Counted from the first letter of the stretch, positions 1-10,139 are shown. The stretch: 64,000 nucleotides of DNA from Buxus sempervirens (GCA_947561395.2 OX387192.1:4216001-4280000), one strand, 5' to 3'. Numbers and translations: made by a program. The notes: generated from the sequence alone by a model not told the origin.

Positions 1-1258
1 CTGACTCAGTCTTTGCAACACATCTGAGTAGGATATCGTTATGTGATCTTTTGTACAACTGCCCACCACTTAATAAGAATTGACCGGCTAATCTTTGTAT
101 TGTTCTTTTCTCTGTAGAGGTGACATTTTCTGGCAGGCTTCGATCATTTAGGAAGTTCTTAATGTCTTGAAACCATGGTACTTCTTCTTCTGGGGTTTCT
201 TCTAGAACAAGGCAGTAAGCCGGTTCATCCCTGACTTCAATTTCCAATGGTCTAATATCAACACCTTCTGGCATACTGACCATTGAAGCCAATGTGGCTA
301 AAGCATCTGCAAACTGGTTTTTGGCCCTTGGCATATAATTGAAGGAAATTCGAGTAAACTTGGTGCTTATTTCTTCCAAATACTGGTGATAAGGGATCAA
401 TTTATGATCCTTGGTTTTCCATTCACCAGTTGTTTGGAAGATGATAAGACTCGAATCCCCATATACGTCAAGTTCCCCTACTTCATGGTCTAAGGCAGCT
501 TGCAACCCAATTATACATGCCTCATACTCTGCTATATTGTTCGTGCATTGAAACCTTAGTTTTACTGCGATCGGGAGATGTGCCCCATCTGGCTTGATCA
601 GAATAGCCCCTATTCCATTTCCATTCATATTGGCGGCCCCATCAAAAAACATTTGCCATGAGCTTTCACCTTCTTCCTCTTCAGCAAACAGGATTGCCTC
701 ATCAGGGAAGTTGGTCTTTAAGGGTTGGTATTCTAGTAAAGGGTGTGCAGCTAAGTAATCTGCAATGGCTTGACCCTTAATGGCCTTCTGTGTGATATAG
801 GTGAGGTCAAATTCAGAGAGTAACAACTGCCACTTTGCTGTTCTGCCAGTTAAAGCTGGTTTCTCAAATAGATACTTCAAAGGGTCCATTCGGGATATCA
901 GTAAGGTGGAATGACTAAGGAAATAGTGCCTTAGTCTCTGAGTTGCCCATACTAAAGCACAACAAGTCTTTTCTAGAGGGGAATATTTTGCTTCATATTC
1001 TGTAAATTTCTTATTCAGGTAGTAAATCGCCCTCTCCTTTCTGCCTGTATCGTCATGCTATCCTAAGACACACCCCATTGACGTCTCTAAAACAGACAAG
1101 TATAAAATCAATGGTCTTCCTGGAGTTGGTGGTACTAGCACAGGTGGGTTCAATAAATACTCCTTTATTGTGTCAAAGGCTACTTGGCAATCATCATTCC
1201 AGACTGTCGGGTTATTATTTCTTAAAAGTTTGAAAATTGGTTCACAGATAGCGGTGAG
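1..1258 (-). pseudogene. Tat-type RNase H plus archaeal-type RNase H, partial
   Basis: After the RT, the minus strand encodes a conventional gypsy RNase H around 1110-800 (including YYLNKKFTEYEAKYSPLEK and TAKWQLLLSEFDLTYIT). A second RNase H follows at about 660-330, with FFDGAANMNGNGIGAILIK, NIAEYEACIIGLQAAL and DVYGDSSLI supplying the Asp, Glu and Asp expected for catalysis. The frame is interrupted by TAG codons at 1259-1261 and 1058-1060 and is otherwise open to the window edge. In the family this region degrades the RNA strand during reverse transcription. Both stops occur where related elements normally have glutamine (family knowledge), so they look like decay, not design. Confidence 0.85.
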
Positions 1259-1673
1259 CTATGCTATGAACCGGCTTATGTACTGAATCCTTCCAAGAAA
1301 ACCACAAACTTCCTTCCCCGTTTTGGGTGATGGCATTTCAATGATTGCTCTGGCTTTAGCTGAGTCAATCTCAATTCCCTTTCTGCTTACTATAAAGCCC
1401 AACAATTTTCCTGATGTAGCCCCAAAGACACATTTCGCAAGGTTAAGTCTTAGACTGTATTTCCTAAGCCGGTTAAACACCTTCTTCAAATTGATCAAGT
1501 GGTCTTCTTCTTCACATGACTTGGCTATCATGTCATCCACATAAACCTCCATCTCCTTATGGATCATATCATGGAATAAGGCTGTCATAGCCCTCTAGTA
1601 GGTTGCCCCAGCGTTCTTAAGTCCAAATGGCATGACAGTATAGTGGAAGGTACCCCAAGGTGTAATGAAAGCC
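1259..1673 (-). pseudogene. Reverse transcriptase, C-terminal half (YVDDM box)
   Basis: This minus-strand frame carries the RT catalytic box as EVYVDDMIAKS, with LGFIVSRKGIEI and GRIQYISRFIA downstream, typical of the thumb and connection region of Ty3/gypsy RT. Upstream of the listed methionine the same frame continues through the conserved VMPFGLKNAGATY segment, broken by a TAG at 1595-1597. A TAG at 1259-1261 ends it. It is in a different frame from the N-terminal RT half because of a deletion near 1673. Non-functional relic. Confidence 0.88.
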
Positions 1674-2225
1674 GTTTGGACTTGCCTTATTCAAGTCTCT
1701 GTAATCTACGCACATTCTGACCTTTCCATCCTTCTTCGGCACTGCTACTATATTTGCAAGCCATTCAGGGTATGTGGAGACTGCTAAGAATCCTGCTTGG
1801 AACTGCTTAACTACTTCATCTTTGACCTTTAAAGTCCATTCCGGTTTCAACCTTCTCAGTTTCTGCTTAACTAGCTTGGCATCTGGTAGAATAGGTAGCC
1901 TGTGCACCACCATATCTGTGTCTAACCCCAGCATATCCCGATACGACCATGCCAACACATCATTATAATTAGCCAAGAATCGTATCATTTCTTCCCGCTG
2001 TACCTCAGATAGACATACCCCAATCTTCACTATTTTTGGGTCATCTTCAGTCCCTAGGTTTATTGATATGGTCTCTTCAATATTGGGTTGGACCCCCTTT
2101 TCATGACGCTCTAATTGATATGTGATTTCTTTTGGAACGTCGTCTTCTTCGTCCTCGGTCTCTTCCTCAACCCCCATTAGGTCAAAGTCGAGCTCAAGGT
2201 CGAAGTCATACTCATCCTGATCCAA
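1617..2225 (-). pseudogene. Reverse transcriptase, N-terminal half
   Basis: An acidic lead-in is followed by the RT fingers: LAWSYRDMLGLDTDMVVHRL, VKQKLRRLKPEW, ANIVAVPKKDGKVRMCVDYRDLNKA. The conserved series breaks right after NKASPN at about 1673. The next bases encode, in another frame, sequence that belongs roughly 40 residues further on. The missing block normally carries the first catalytic aspartate of RT (family knowledge), so the copy lost both frame and an active-site residue. The last 20 or so residues of the open frame are out-of-frame read-through. Confidence 0.88.
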
Positions 2226-2895
2226 TTCCGTTTGCTTATATGGTTCATAAATGGTTTGGACCTTTTTGAAAATTTATCTTTTCTAGAAAAAAATGGAAAA
2301 TCTTTTTGTGTTTTTTGAGAGCCTTCTACAAAATCTTTCCCTGAAGACGAAGGCTCATTAAAACCTTCAGGAAAAGGGCATTCCACTAATGGAGTTTTTT
2401 TTTGGAAGCCATGTCTGTTTGCCAAACAAAAGCGGCTTCAAAAGTAAGGGGAGTTTCCTCCCAATTATTCAGAATAAAAGAATCTGGGGCAGGGATACAA
2501 GCCTGCTCCTCAAGCTCAGGGTCTGCATCAGAGATCACTAGTATTGGGTGAGTTGCATCGCCTGCTTCTTTTGTAGGGCCAGTTCTAGATGGAACTTCTA
2601 CTGCAGCCCAATCAATAAAAGGTAGCTCCTCTGCTACTTCTTCTTGCTTGCCTTCTGTCATGGCAAAAAATGCTCCAATGTCCACTGAAAAATCCTGCTC
2701 CTGTTCTGCCTGTGGCCCAGGCCCACCAGCTGCTTGTGGAGGTGGAGGTGGAACATATGGTTGTATTGTTGAGGGTTTGGGTTTCTGGAATGGGTTGATA
2801 TTGTAGTATGGAGGTTTGGACTGATCCTCAGGAGGAGACAGTTGAATCATGTGAGAAAGCTTTGGAAAAGTTTCCCTGATATGAGGGAATTTCAT
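2177..2895 (-). pseudogene. Protease-RT linker, proline-rich, frameshifted
   Basis: Two overlapping minus-strand frames (2895-2386, then 2425-2177) cover the linker between protease and RT. The first is proline-rich (PYVPPPPPQAAGGPGPQ) and shares the protease frame, separated from it by a single TGA at 2920-2922. The change of frame lies at a T9 run (about 2395-2403), a typical homopolymer slip. The second frame is rich in Lys, Ser and Phe and runs into the RT frame after another shift near 2225-2260. No catalytic motif is visible; linkers of this kind are poorly conserved. Confidence 0.6.
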
Positions 2896-2919
2896 AGTTT
2901 CTATCTGCCCCTGTCTTCT

Positions 2920-3666
2920 TCATTTCCTTGGCTTGGACCCCAACCCTGCTCTGTGAACCATCTTCTTGACCTGTACCGGTTCTATCATTCCTTGTAGGTT
3001 AACCCCCAGACCTTTTCCAGGGTGAAAATGGTACTTTTCTAGCACATTCTTAACCATTCTCTCAGCACAGGTCAACTTTCCTTCTTTTTCCTGATACCCC
3101 CCGGGTATGAAATTAACAGTTTCAAATTGGAAAGAGTGAAATGTCATCTTATCAGCAGTCATTTCCATGTTAATACAGGGTACATCAGGGGACCACATGG
3201 GGGGAACCAAATTTTCGGCTAGGACGGTAATCACCTTTTGCCCTCTAATGTATTTGACTCTTTGGTGGAGGGTAGATGGTATGGCCCTAGCTGTATGAAT
3301 CCACGGCCTTCCTAGGAGTAGGTTGAAAGCCGCAGGTATATCCATCACCTCAAATGTGATGTTAAAAATATACGGTCCAATTGTGACCGGCAGTTCAACC
3401 TCCCCTAGGGAGTGTGTTTTAGAGCTGTCAAATGCTCTTATGATTCTTCCATTTTGTTTTATTTTGTTTCGCTCCAAATTGAGCTTAACAAAGGTTACTA
3501 ATGGGCAGACATTGAGAGCCGACCCATTATCAATCAAGACCCGGGCTATCATGCAACCCTTACTGAGTACAGCTATGTGCAATGGGTCAACATGATGATA
3601 CCCTGCTGGACTGATTTCAGTCTCAGAAAAAGTTATCACATTGTGGGATAAAATTTGACCAACCAT
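2920..3666 (-). CDS. Retrotransposon aspartic protease with G-patch-like tail
   Basis: The 248-residue frame contains the retropepsin-type active site as VLIDNGSALN (Asp at about residue 46; DNG in place of the usual DTG or DSG) and the second conserved box LLLGRPWIHTA at about residue 115. The last 35 residues (GKGLGVNLQGMIEPVQV...RAGLGSKP) resemble a glycine-rich G-patch, which many plant gypsy elements carry after the protease. It is in the same frame as gag, separated by one TAA (3676-3678) and four codons, and ends at TGA 2920-2922. The product would cleave the Gag-Pol polyprotein. The open frame suggests relatively recent activity, although pol downstream is broken. Confidence 0.85.
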   Translation of the reverse strand: MVGQILSHNVITFSETEISPAGYHHVDPLHIAVLSKGCMIARVLIDNGSALNVCPLVTFVKLNLERNKIKQNGRIIRAFDSSKTHSLGEVELPVTIGPYIFNITFEVMDIPAAFNLLLGRPWIHTARAIPSTLHQRVKYIRGQKVITVLAENLVPPMWSPDVPCINMEMTADKMTFHSFQFETVNFIPGGYQEKEGKLTCAERMVKNVLEKYHFHPGKGLGVNLQGMIEPVQVKKMVHRAGLGSKPRK

Positions 3667-3675
3667 CCGGCCTAG

Positions 3676-6099
3676 TTAGTCTGGTTCAATATTTTTAGGC
3701 ACATGGGCCCCCTGGAGTATCCTTAACAAGGAGTCCCTATGTTTTTCAGAATTTAATAATAATCCCAGAATTGAGATCTGGGCAGGGACTTTGTTCAACT
3801 GCTCGATGACATTGAACTTACTCTTTTTTATTATCTTCATGAGGTCAGCAGCCTCGCTGTTAGTTACTTGAGGGGCATCATCCCCTATCTTGGCCTTTCC
3901 TTTATTTTTTTCTTCTTCCTTCTTTTCTTTCTCTGCCTCTTTTTGTTTTTCTTCCACCCATATACATTTTCCTGACCTCATCATGAGGTTTACTTCTTCC
4001 TTGCTTTCAGCTGCAGGGCATGTAGTGGTAAAAGCTTCACTGTAGTTCCATGGTACAGCCGATTCAGAGTAGGAAGGCTTGGGGACATTTATCACCAAGG
4101 GAGGAAGTTTAGATTTGGATGCGGAAGTCTGGGTAAATGGAACATTAATAACCAGAGGTGGAAGTTGCTTTGATTGAGGGGTTGTAGAAGTAACTGATGC
4201 ACTAAGGGGGTCACAGTTTATGACCAATGGTGGTTTAGCTTGAATGGGTGGAGTAAAAGTGGATGGATTGTAATTAATGACCAAAGGTGGCTTGGAGATG
4301 TTCATCTGGGCCATGAGGGATGAGACCCGGTCCAAAGATGAGCTAATGTTCTTTGTAGCACTATCATTCCCCTTTGAAATCACATTTACTTCTTTGTCTT
4401 CATTTCTCCTGTCAAAATATACTTTGACCGTTGTCCCTATGGGAGCAATTAATTGAGATGGGTCAAAGGTTATTTTGTCAGAAGAGATGACTCCTATGAC
4501 ATTGGATGGGCCTGCCCCGTGATGCTGGGGCAGTGGGTTTTGTCCAATATCGGTTCTTGGAGGATTGGAAGCCCCTGTATTGAAAGACAGGGTATTTTGG
4601 TCCAGTAAATCCTGAATGGCATGTTTCAAAGGCCAGCACTTGTCAGTAGTGTGCCCAGGTGCACCCATATGGTAATCACAAGTGGTGGAAGGGTCAAAGT
4701 TTTTCCCCTTGGATGCATTCGGATTAGGTTCTCTTAAGGTGACATACCCTGCTTTCAATAAAGTGGGCAGCAACTGAGAAGGGGTCATGGGAATAGGGGT
4801 GAAAACCCTATTTCTCCTTGCTGCAAAATAGGCATCCTTTTCCTCCTTAGTAAAAACCCTTTTTTGGTCTGAAGGTGCTGCTAGAACATTAACCCTCATG
4901 GGGGCTTGGGTAGATGGAGCAGGTGGAGTAGGAAAATGGGCAGGTATGTTGATTTGTATGGGCTTGTTAGGGCCAGATGGTGGCTGTACCATGTTTACCT
5001 CACCCTCCTTCTTGTTCCCATTCTTCTTTATCCCGCCTCCTTTCTTTAGGTTGGGGTCCTGCTGGCTAACCATAGCAGAGTGGTCAATTATTTTACCTGA
5101 TCTTGTTCCGTCCTCAATTCGGTTGGCCACTTGAACCAAAGCTGCAAAATTAGTGGTGGTCTGACCCACCAGGTGGCTATAGAATGGCTGACCCAAAGTG
5201 CTGATGAAAGTAGAAATCATTTCCTGTTCTAGCATGGGTGGCCTGACCTGGGAGGCCGTCTCCCTCCACCTCTTAGCATATTGCCTTACAGTCTCATCCC
5301 TTCCTTTGCTCATTCTCATGACGTCGTACTTGTCTGGCACGATTTCTGAATTGAACCGATATTGAGCCAGGAAGGCATCGGCTAGGTCCTTCCATCTTTT
5401 GATCTTTCCATGGTCCAGAGTGGCGAACCATCTTAATGCGGTTCCAGTCAGACTTCTTTGGAAAAGTTGGATCAAGATACCTTCATCCTGCCCGAACTGG
5501 CATAGGGCACCACAATATAACTTTAGGTGGCTCATGGGGCAACCAGTGCCATCATACTTATCCAAGTCTGGGCACTTAAACTTAGCCGGCAGGTTAACAT
5601 TGGGGTATAGGTACAGGTCTTCAAAATTGGTGCCTCCAAAGTTATTTACCCCTTTGACTTCCCTTAGTTCATCTTGGATCATTTCTAGCTTATGCATGAA
5701 CTTTCTTTCAACCTCTTCCCTTATCCTTTCCTTTTCCTTAGCCTTGTTTGACTCATCTGTCTCATCCCTGGTCAGTATAGGTTCAGGGGTGGGTTCATAG
5801 ACGGGTTCAGGAGTTGGTTGCACTGGAGGTGGAATGTTGACTTGGGGTGGAGGTGCAGGGTTGGATGTGGATGCCTGGTTCTGGGCCTGCACTTGTTGGG
5901 CCTGTACTGACAGTATGTTCTCTAGCATTCGGGCTAATCCTGCCACTTGTTCTTGGAGTAGAACAACATCTGGATGAGGAGCATCAACTTCATCTTCAAT
6001 GGGATTCATGGCTCGAGCTCTTGATCTGGTTACAGGAGCTATGATTGCAAGTGTATTAGTACCTGGATACAAGATAAAGGAAAAGATATCAGTGCCCAA
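3676..6099 (-). CDS. Gag polyprotein of the Tat-type element
   Basis: The 807-codon open frame has an N-terminal APVTRSRARAM segment, a coiled-coil-like charged stretch (about 115-150), and the retrotransposon gag core at about 170-300 (FKCPDLDKYDGTGCPMSHL; ALRWFATLD; ETVRQYAKRWRE). A CCHC-like zinc-binding box, CDYHMGAPGHTTDKC, lies at about 474-488. A low-complexity region follows in which PPLVIN occurs four times (about 600-690), then a charged Lys/Glu tail. It would form the particle that packages element RNA. The start at 6099 is the first Met; the Met in ARAMNPIEDE (codon 31) is an alternative. It is intact, unlike pol. Confidence 0.9.
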   Translation of the reverse strand: MGTDIFSFILYPGTNTLAIIAPVTRSRARAMNPIEDEVDAPHPDVVLLQEQVAGLARMLENILSVQAQQVQAQNQASTSNPAPPPQVNIPPPVQPTPEPVYEPTPEPILTRDETDESNKAKEKERIREEVERKFMHKLEMIQDELREVKGVNNFGGTNFEDLYLYPNVNLPAKFKCPDLDKYDGTGCPMSHLKLYCGALCQFGQDEGILIQLFQRSLTGTALRWFATLDHGKIKRWKDLADAFLAQYRFNSEIVPDKYDVMRMSKGRDETVRQYAKRWRETASQVRPPMLEQEMISTFISTLGQPFYSHLVGQTTTNFAALVQVANRIEDGTRSGKIIDHSAMVSQQDPNLKKGGGIKKNGNKKEGEVNMVQPPSGPNKPIQINIPAHFPTPPAPSTQAPMRVNVLAAPSDQKRVFTKEEKDAYFAARRNRVFTPIPMTPSQLLPTLLKAGYVTLREPNPNASKGKNFDPSTTCDYHMGAPGHTTDKCWPLKHAIQDLLDQNTLSFNTGASNPPRTDIGQNPLPQHHGAGPSNVIGVISSDKITFDPSQLIAPIGTTVKVYFDRRNEDKEVNVISKGNDSATKNISSSLDRVSSLMAQMNISKPPLVINYNPSTFTPPIQAKPPLVINCDPLSASVTSTTPQSKQLPPLVINVPFTQTSASKSKLPPLVINVPKPSYSESAVPWNYSEAFTTTCPAAESKEEVNLMMRSGKCIWVEEKQKEAEKEKKEEEKNKGKAKIGDDAPQVTNSEAADLMKIIKKSKFNVIEQLNKVPAQISILGLLLNSEKHRDSLLRILQGAHVPKNIEPD

Positions 6100-6240
6100 T
6101 TAATCTCATTCACATGCCTAGGAATGCCTATGTGCAAGCTGGGTGAACACAAGTTTGGATTTTTTCTTTATTTGCTTCTTTTTTCTTTTTTTTTATTATT
6201 TTTTTTGAATTGTTGGAATATTCTAGGGCTTCCAACAGGT

Positions 6241-7050
6241 CCCACAAAAGAGAGAAAGATCTGAAATTCAAAGGCTTTCAGAGGCCCGGGGGGTTTTTGA
6301 AAAAGGTCTGAAATTCAAAGGGTTTCAGAAGCCCAGGGATATTTTTGGAAAAGGTCTGAAATTCAAAGGCTTTCAGAGGCCCAAGGATTTTTTATGAAAG
6401 TCTGAAATTCAAAGGCTTTCAGAGGCCCAGGGATATTTTTGGAAAAGGTCTGAAATTCAAAGGCTTTCAGAGGCCCAAGGATTTTTGATGAAAGTCTGAA
6501 ATTCAAAGGCTTTCAGAGGCCCAGGGATATTTTGAGAAAAGAAGTCTGAAATTCAAAGGCTTTCAGAGGCCTAGGGATATTTTGAGAAAAGAAGTCTGAA
6601 ATTCAAAGGCTTTCAGAGGCCCAAAGATCTGAAATTCAAAGGCTTTCAGAGGCCCAAAAGAAAAAGGTCTGAAATTCAAAGGCTTTCAGAGGCCCAAAAG
6701 AAAAAGGTCTGAAATTCAAAGGCTTTCAGAGGCCCAAAAGTTCTGAAATTCAAAGGCTTTCAAAGGCCCAAAAGTTCTGAAATTCAAAGGCTTTCAGAGG
6801 CCCAAAAGAAAAAGGTCTGAAATTCAAAGGCTTTCAGAGGCCCAAGAGTTCTGAAATTCAAAGGCTTTCAGAGGCCCAAAGATCTGAAATTCAAAGGCTT
6901 TCAGAGGCCCAGGATTTTTTTGAAAAATCTGAAATTCAAAGGCTTTCAGAGGCCCGAGGATTTTTGAGAAAAAAGTCTGAAATTCAAAGGCTTTCAGAGG
7001 CCCAGGAGTTTTGAAAAAGTCTGAAATTCAAAAGCTTTCAGAAGCCCAAA
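6241..7050 (-). repeat. 19-copy hairpin-bearing tandem array in the leader
   Basis: I count 19 copies of a core reading CTGAAATTCAAAGGCTTTCA followed by GAGGCCC on the plus strand. Copies start near 6259, 6307, 6355, 6402, 6449, 6495, 6544, 6594, 6627, 6667, 6707, 6741, 6775, 6816, 6849, 6883, 6927, 6975 and 7018. The core is nearly invariant while A/T-rich spacers vary, so the period ranges from about 33 to 50 bp. Each core contains the dyad CTGAAA...TTTCAG with a 9-nt loop, so the element RNA could fold into a row of small hairpins. UTR tandem repeats of plant LTR elements are known seeds of satellite DNA. Confidence 0.95.
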
Positions 7051-7185
7051 GAACCTTTCTCTTACACATTTTTTTTTATTCTTTTTTTTTTGAAGCATTT
7101 TATTCAAACTTGTTTCCCTTTATCATTATTTAAAGGTTAAAGGAAGATTTTAGTGGGAAAAACTGATTAAAGTTGAATATCCCGA

Positions 7186-7326
7186 GAAAACCGTATACAC
7201 AGTACGGTCCAGCCCTGCCCGTATTCAAATTACGAGCAAGCTGTGACCGTATGGAAAACACGGGCGAGCCTAGCCCGTATAACCAATACGGGCAAGCCCA
7301 GCCCGTGTACTAAATGCGGTTTTACG
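7186..7326. repeat. Cluster of CCGTAT...ATACGG short dyads in leader
   Basis: About five short imperfect dyads are packed here: ACCGTATACACAGTACGGT, CCCGTATTCAAATTACGAG, GACCGTATGGAAAACACGGG, CCCGTATAACCAATACGGG and CCCGTGTACTAAATGCGG. The same word type recurs in the LTR U3 at 10140-10255 and in related LTRs elsewhere in the window. Function unknown. Confidence 0.7.
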
Positions 7327-8514
7327 GAACCCTGTTATATTTTTCCAGTTTTTACATGGTTTGATCACTTTAATTGCTCATCCAAACATACGGTTCACCC
7401 AGTGCCAGGCTTCTAAACTGTCCCAAAGTGGACTTTGACCTTTTTGCTAAAGCACATGTTTAGGAAGGCACATGTACCTTCCAAATTGACACCATACTCA
7501 AGAATTCGGTACCCTTTTGTTGCCTCTTGTGTGTACATAGGGTAGGATTGATTCTAAACAGAGTTAGAGACTCTTCCTATGGGCTACACCATGCTTAAGA
7601 ACAAACATATTTGGGACCAATTTTGTCCCCAACCAATGGGCACCATGACACCCCTATGACATGATAATAATGCAAAGCAATAGGATTACCTTGTTACCTT
7701 GTTTACCTTCAATATGGCATCCGCATTATGCCCTAGTTTGTAAGCCATGCACGCGGCCTTCCCACAATCATACAAACCCATATCCCCATGTAATTGTATA
7801 CTTTAGCCAAAAACGTGTAACTCCACCTTCAAGCGTAGGGGTTTTGGGTTTTGGCTTAGTGGCAACTTAGCACTCAAGCCTAGTGATGACCAGAATCCCA
7901 GATCCACGTTATCATCACATCATTAGCTCAAAGTTCTAAGGTGAATGTTTTCACTTTCGCTTTCCGAAGTATCGACCTCGTTGCGCCAAGCTACACACAT
8001 TCGGGTTCAACTTCCTATAGGTTAAGGGTAGGCTGTGTAAAAATAAAAGGTGCACAGTGCATTGTAAAAATAGGTTACATTCACAACGTCCCAAACCCTT
8101 GCCACTCTTTTCGCAGCCATGCATAAACAAACCAAGGCATAATAGGAAAGCATATTTAAAATAAACAAGTAAATAAAGCAATCCTATAGCACCTAAAACA
8201 TGCTCATAAAAAAAATCATCTATCATGCAAACATATGATCATGTTATACACCCAAAATCATCATGGAGATCATGCTGAAAATTAAAACATGCTATAGCAA
8301 GAAATAAGCATGGTTCAGCAAAACGGACCTCCCCTACGCATGTTTGTAGAAACAATCCTATAAATCAAAATTAAGCATGTTTCTACCCCCATGAATTCTT
8401 AAGCACTAATTCAGATTTAAAACATACCCAACATGCTTAAGAACACAAAATAGCAAGCAAATCAAAAAATATCAAAAACATGAACTAAAACACCAAAAGG
8501 CTCAAATCCACAAG

Positions 8515-8532
8515 TCCCCAGCAGAGTCCCCA
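8515..8532 (-). promoter_or_regulatory. Primer-binding site
   Basis: Two bases inside the LTR edge the minus strand reads TGGGGACTCTGCTGGGGA, starting with the TGG expected from pairing with a tRNA CCA end. Position and first bases fit a PBS. It is not the initiator-Met type. It resembles the arginine-tRNA-type sites reported for Tat/Ogre-like elements, but the tRNA identity is not verified. Confidence 0.7.
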
Positions 8533-9480
8533 GTTGTGAGACATGGGAAAAAATCAATTTAATGATTTCCTCAATCATCACACGGGATTAAATAAAACAA
8601 AGAGTCGCCACCATTCAATCTAGGTGTGAATGGACACCAAAATATCAAATAAGCACAAAAGGCAAATTTTAGGGCAAAATATCCCTCCTAAAAAAAACAA
8701 CCAGAGATGGGAAAGGGGATTAAGTTATGAACAGGGGAAGGTGTTAGGCACCCCTATTCATCCACACAAGGTGGTTGCCAGGTATTGTTCATGTTTAAAA
8801 TAAAAGAAAAAGCTTGCTATAAAAATCACACAAAATCACAAAAAGGCAAAAATATATGGTTTTTTTCATATGAATAGTCTGATTGATCCAGAACTATCAA
8901 ACATGATCATACCATTCCTATGGTTTCATGATCAAAACAAAATTGAGATATGATCAAATAAAATCAATTTAAAGTGAAAAATCCAAAAATCTGGCTTCAA
9001 GTCAAATTCTAGAAATCTAGAAAAATATGATTTTTATAAAATATTTCAAAATTGAACTTGAATAGTCCAGGACATAGATAAAGCCCAAATTTCACATTAA
9101 ATCTGAAAATCAAAACCAAAAATACCCACGTTGATGAAAAACACCAAAAGGGGAGAATTTAGACCGTAGGGTCTTCGCTCAATAATGAAAAACAATTTAA
9201 AAACAATTTCATGAAACCCTAGAATTTACTTTCAGGCTTCTGGATTCAGATCTACCATATTGATCATGATAAATCCAAGATCATAGCCTAAAACCACAAA
9301 AATCACGAAAATAGTGCTGTAGGTGCAAATATGTGGAAAATCCAAATTTTATCAAAAAGTGGGGATCTCATGCTATAAACATCATAGATTCATGTTATTC
9401 ATTCAGATATATCATAAAAAGCATTAAAACATGATCATGATATTCAAAATAGTCACATCTCACAAATTAGAGCACATGGG

Positions 9481-9790
9481 GGTCTACCCTACGGATCCAC
9501 CTGTTCTCTTTTCCCCTAGTTCTCTCTTCACATTTTATGGCTAGAGAGACTCTTGAGGTACTTGGAGATAGGTTTGGTTACACAAACACAATCATAGGCC
9601 TTATTCTATGAAACAAAGAAAAAAACAGATATGGGGTTCTATTCTAGGGATCCACCTGTTCCCCTTTCCCCTAGTTCTCTCTTCACGTTTTACGGCTAGA
9701 GAGACTCTTGAGGTACTTAGAAACAAGTTTAGGAATACAAAAACAGATATGGCCTTATTCTACAGCAATAGAGATGATCCTATTACTTCT
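9481..9790 (-). repeat. 155-bp tandem duplication inside the LTR
   Basis: Two copies of about 155 bp (9481-9635 and 9636-9790) share GGATCCACCTGTTC, CCCCTAGTTCTCTCTTCAC and GGCTAGAGAGACTCTTGAGG in the same order. The solo LTRs at 36004 and 52357 have this segment once (TTCACGTTTTACGG, for example near 37743 and 53937), so the duplication is specific to this copy or subfamily. It lies downstream of the TATA box, in the transcribed part. Confidence 0.85.
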
Positions 9791-9934
9791 AGAATTAAAG
9801 ACAGAAAATACAAAGGGATAGGGGACTTACCTGGATTGAGCAGGCAGGCAGCAGGAGTTCTTTCTCTTCTCTTGGAGCTTCTTAGAATTCCTTGGACTCA
9901 AAATTTTGTGGCCTTTAGCTAGAGGAGAGAGCCT

Positions 9935-9944
9935 CTATTTATAG
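9935..9944 (-). promoter_or_regulatory. LTR TATA box
   Basis: The minus strand reads CTATAAATAG. The same decamer lies at the equivalent position in the other family LTRs (34779-34788, 37994-38003, 54188-54197), marking the pol II promoter; transcription would run leftward through gag. Confidence 0.75.
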
Positions 9945-10139
9945 ACACACCTAGGGGCAAGGCTGGTCCAGAAGGATATGGCCTGGTCTTTAAGATAGAG
10001 TGAAATACAGAGATAATGCCCATCCATAGCCAACCAAGGTGGCTTCAGCGAATAAAATATTTAATTCGCTCATTTAAAGATATATTGGACTAAAGATAAA
10101 GCTCAGAAATCGAGAGAAGGACAAAACTCGCACGTGTCT

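Larger units (their letters stand above)
6100..8514 (-). other. Retrotransposon leader between primer site and gag
   Basis: This is 2.4 kb of untranslated leader. It holds the 19-copy repeat array (6241-7050), a cluster of CCGTAT/ATACGG dyads (7186-7326), T-rich runs near 6170-6200 and 7060-7090, and otherwise unremarkable AT-rich sequence. The small open frames here (such as 7661-7870 and 7951-8226) show no known domain and I do not regard them as genes. Confidence 0.6.

Noticed and set aside
1323-1968. Plus-strand frames 1323-1544 and 1774-1968
   Set aside because: Antisense to the reverse transcriptase.
6241-7050. CRISPR-like array of short repeats with spacers
   Set aside because: Plant nuclear context, variable A-rich spacers related to each other, and location inside a retrotransposon leader; it is a tandem repeat.
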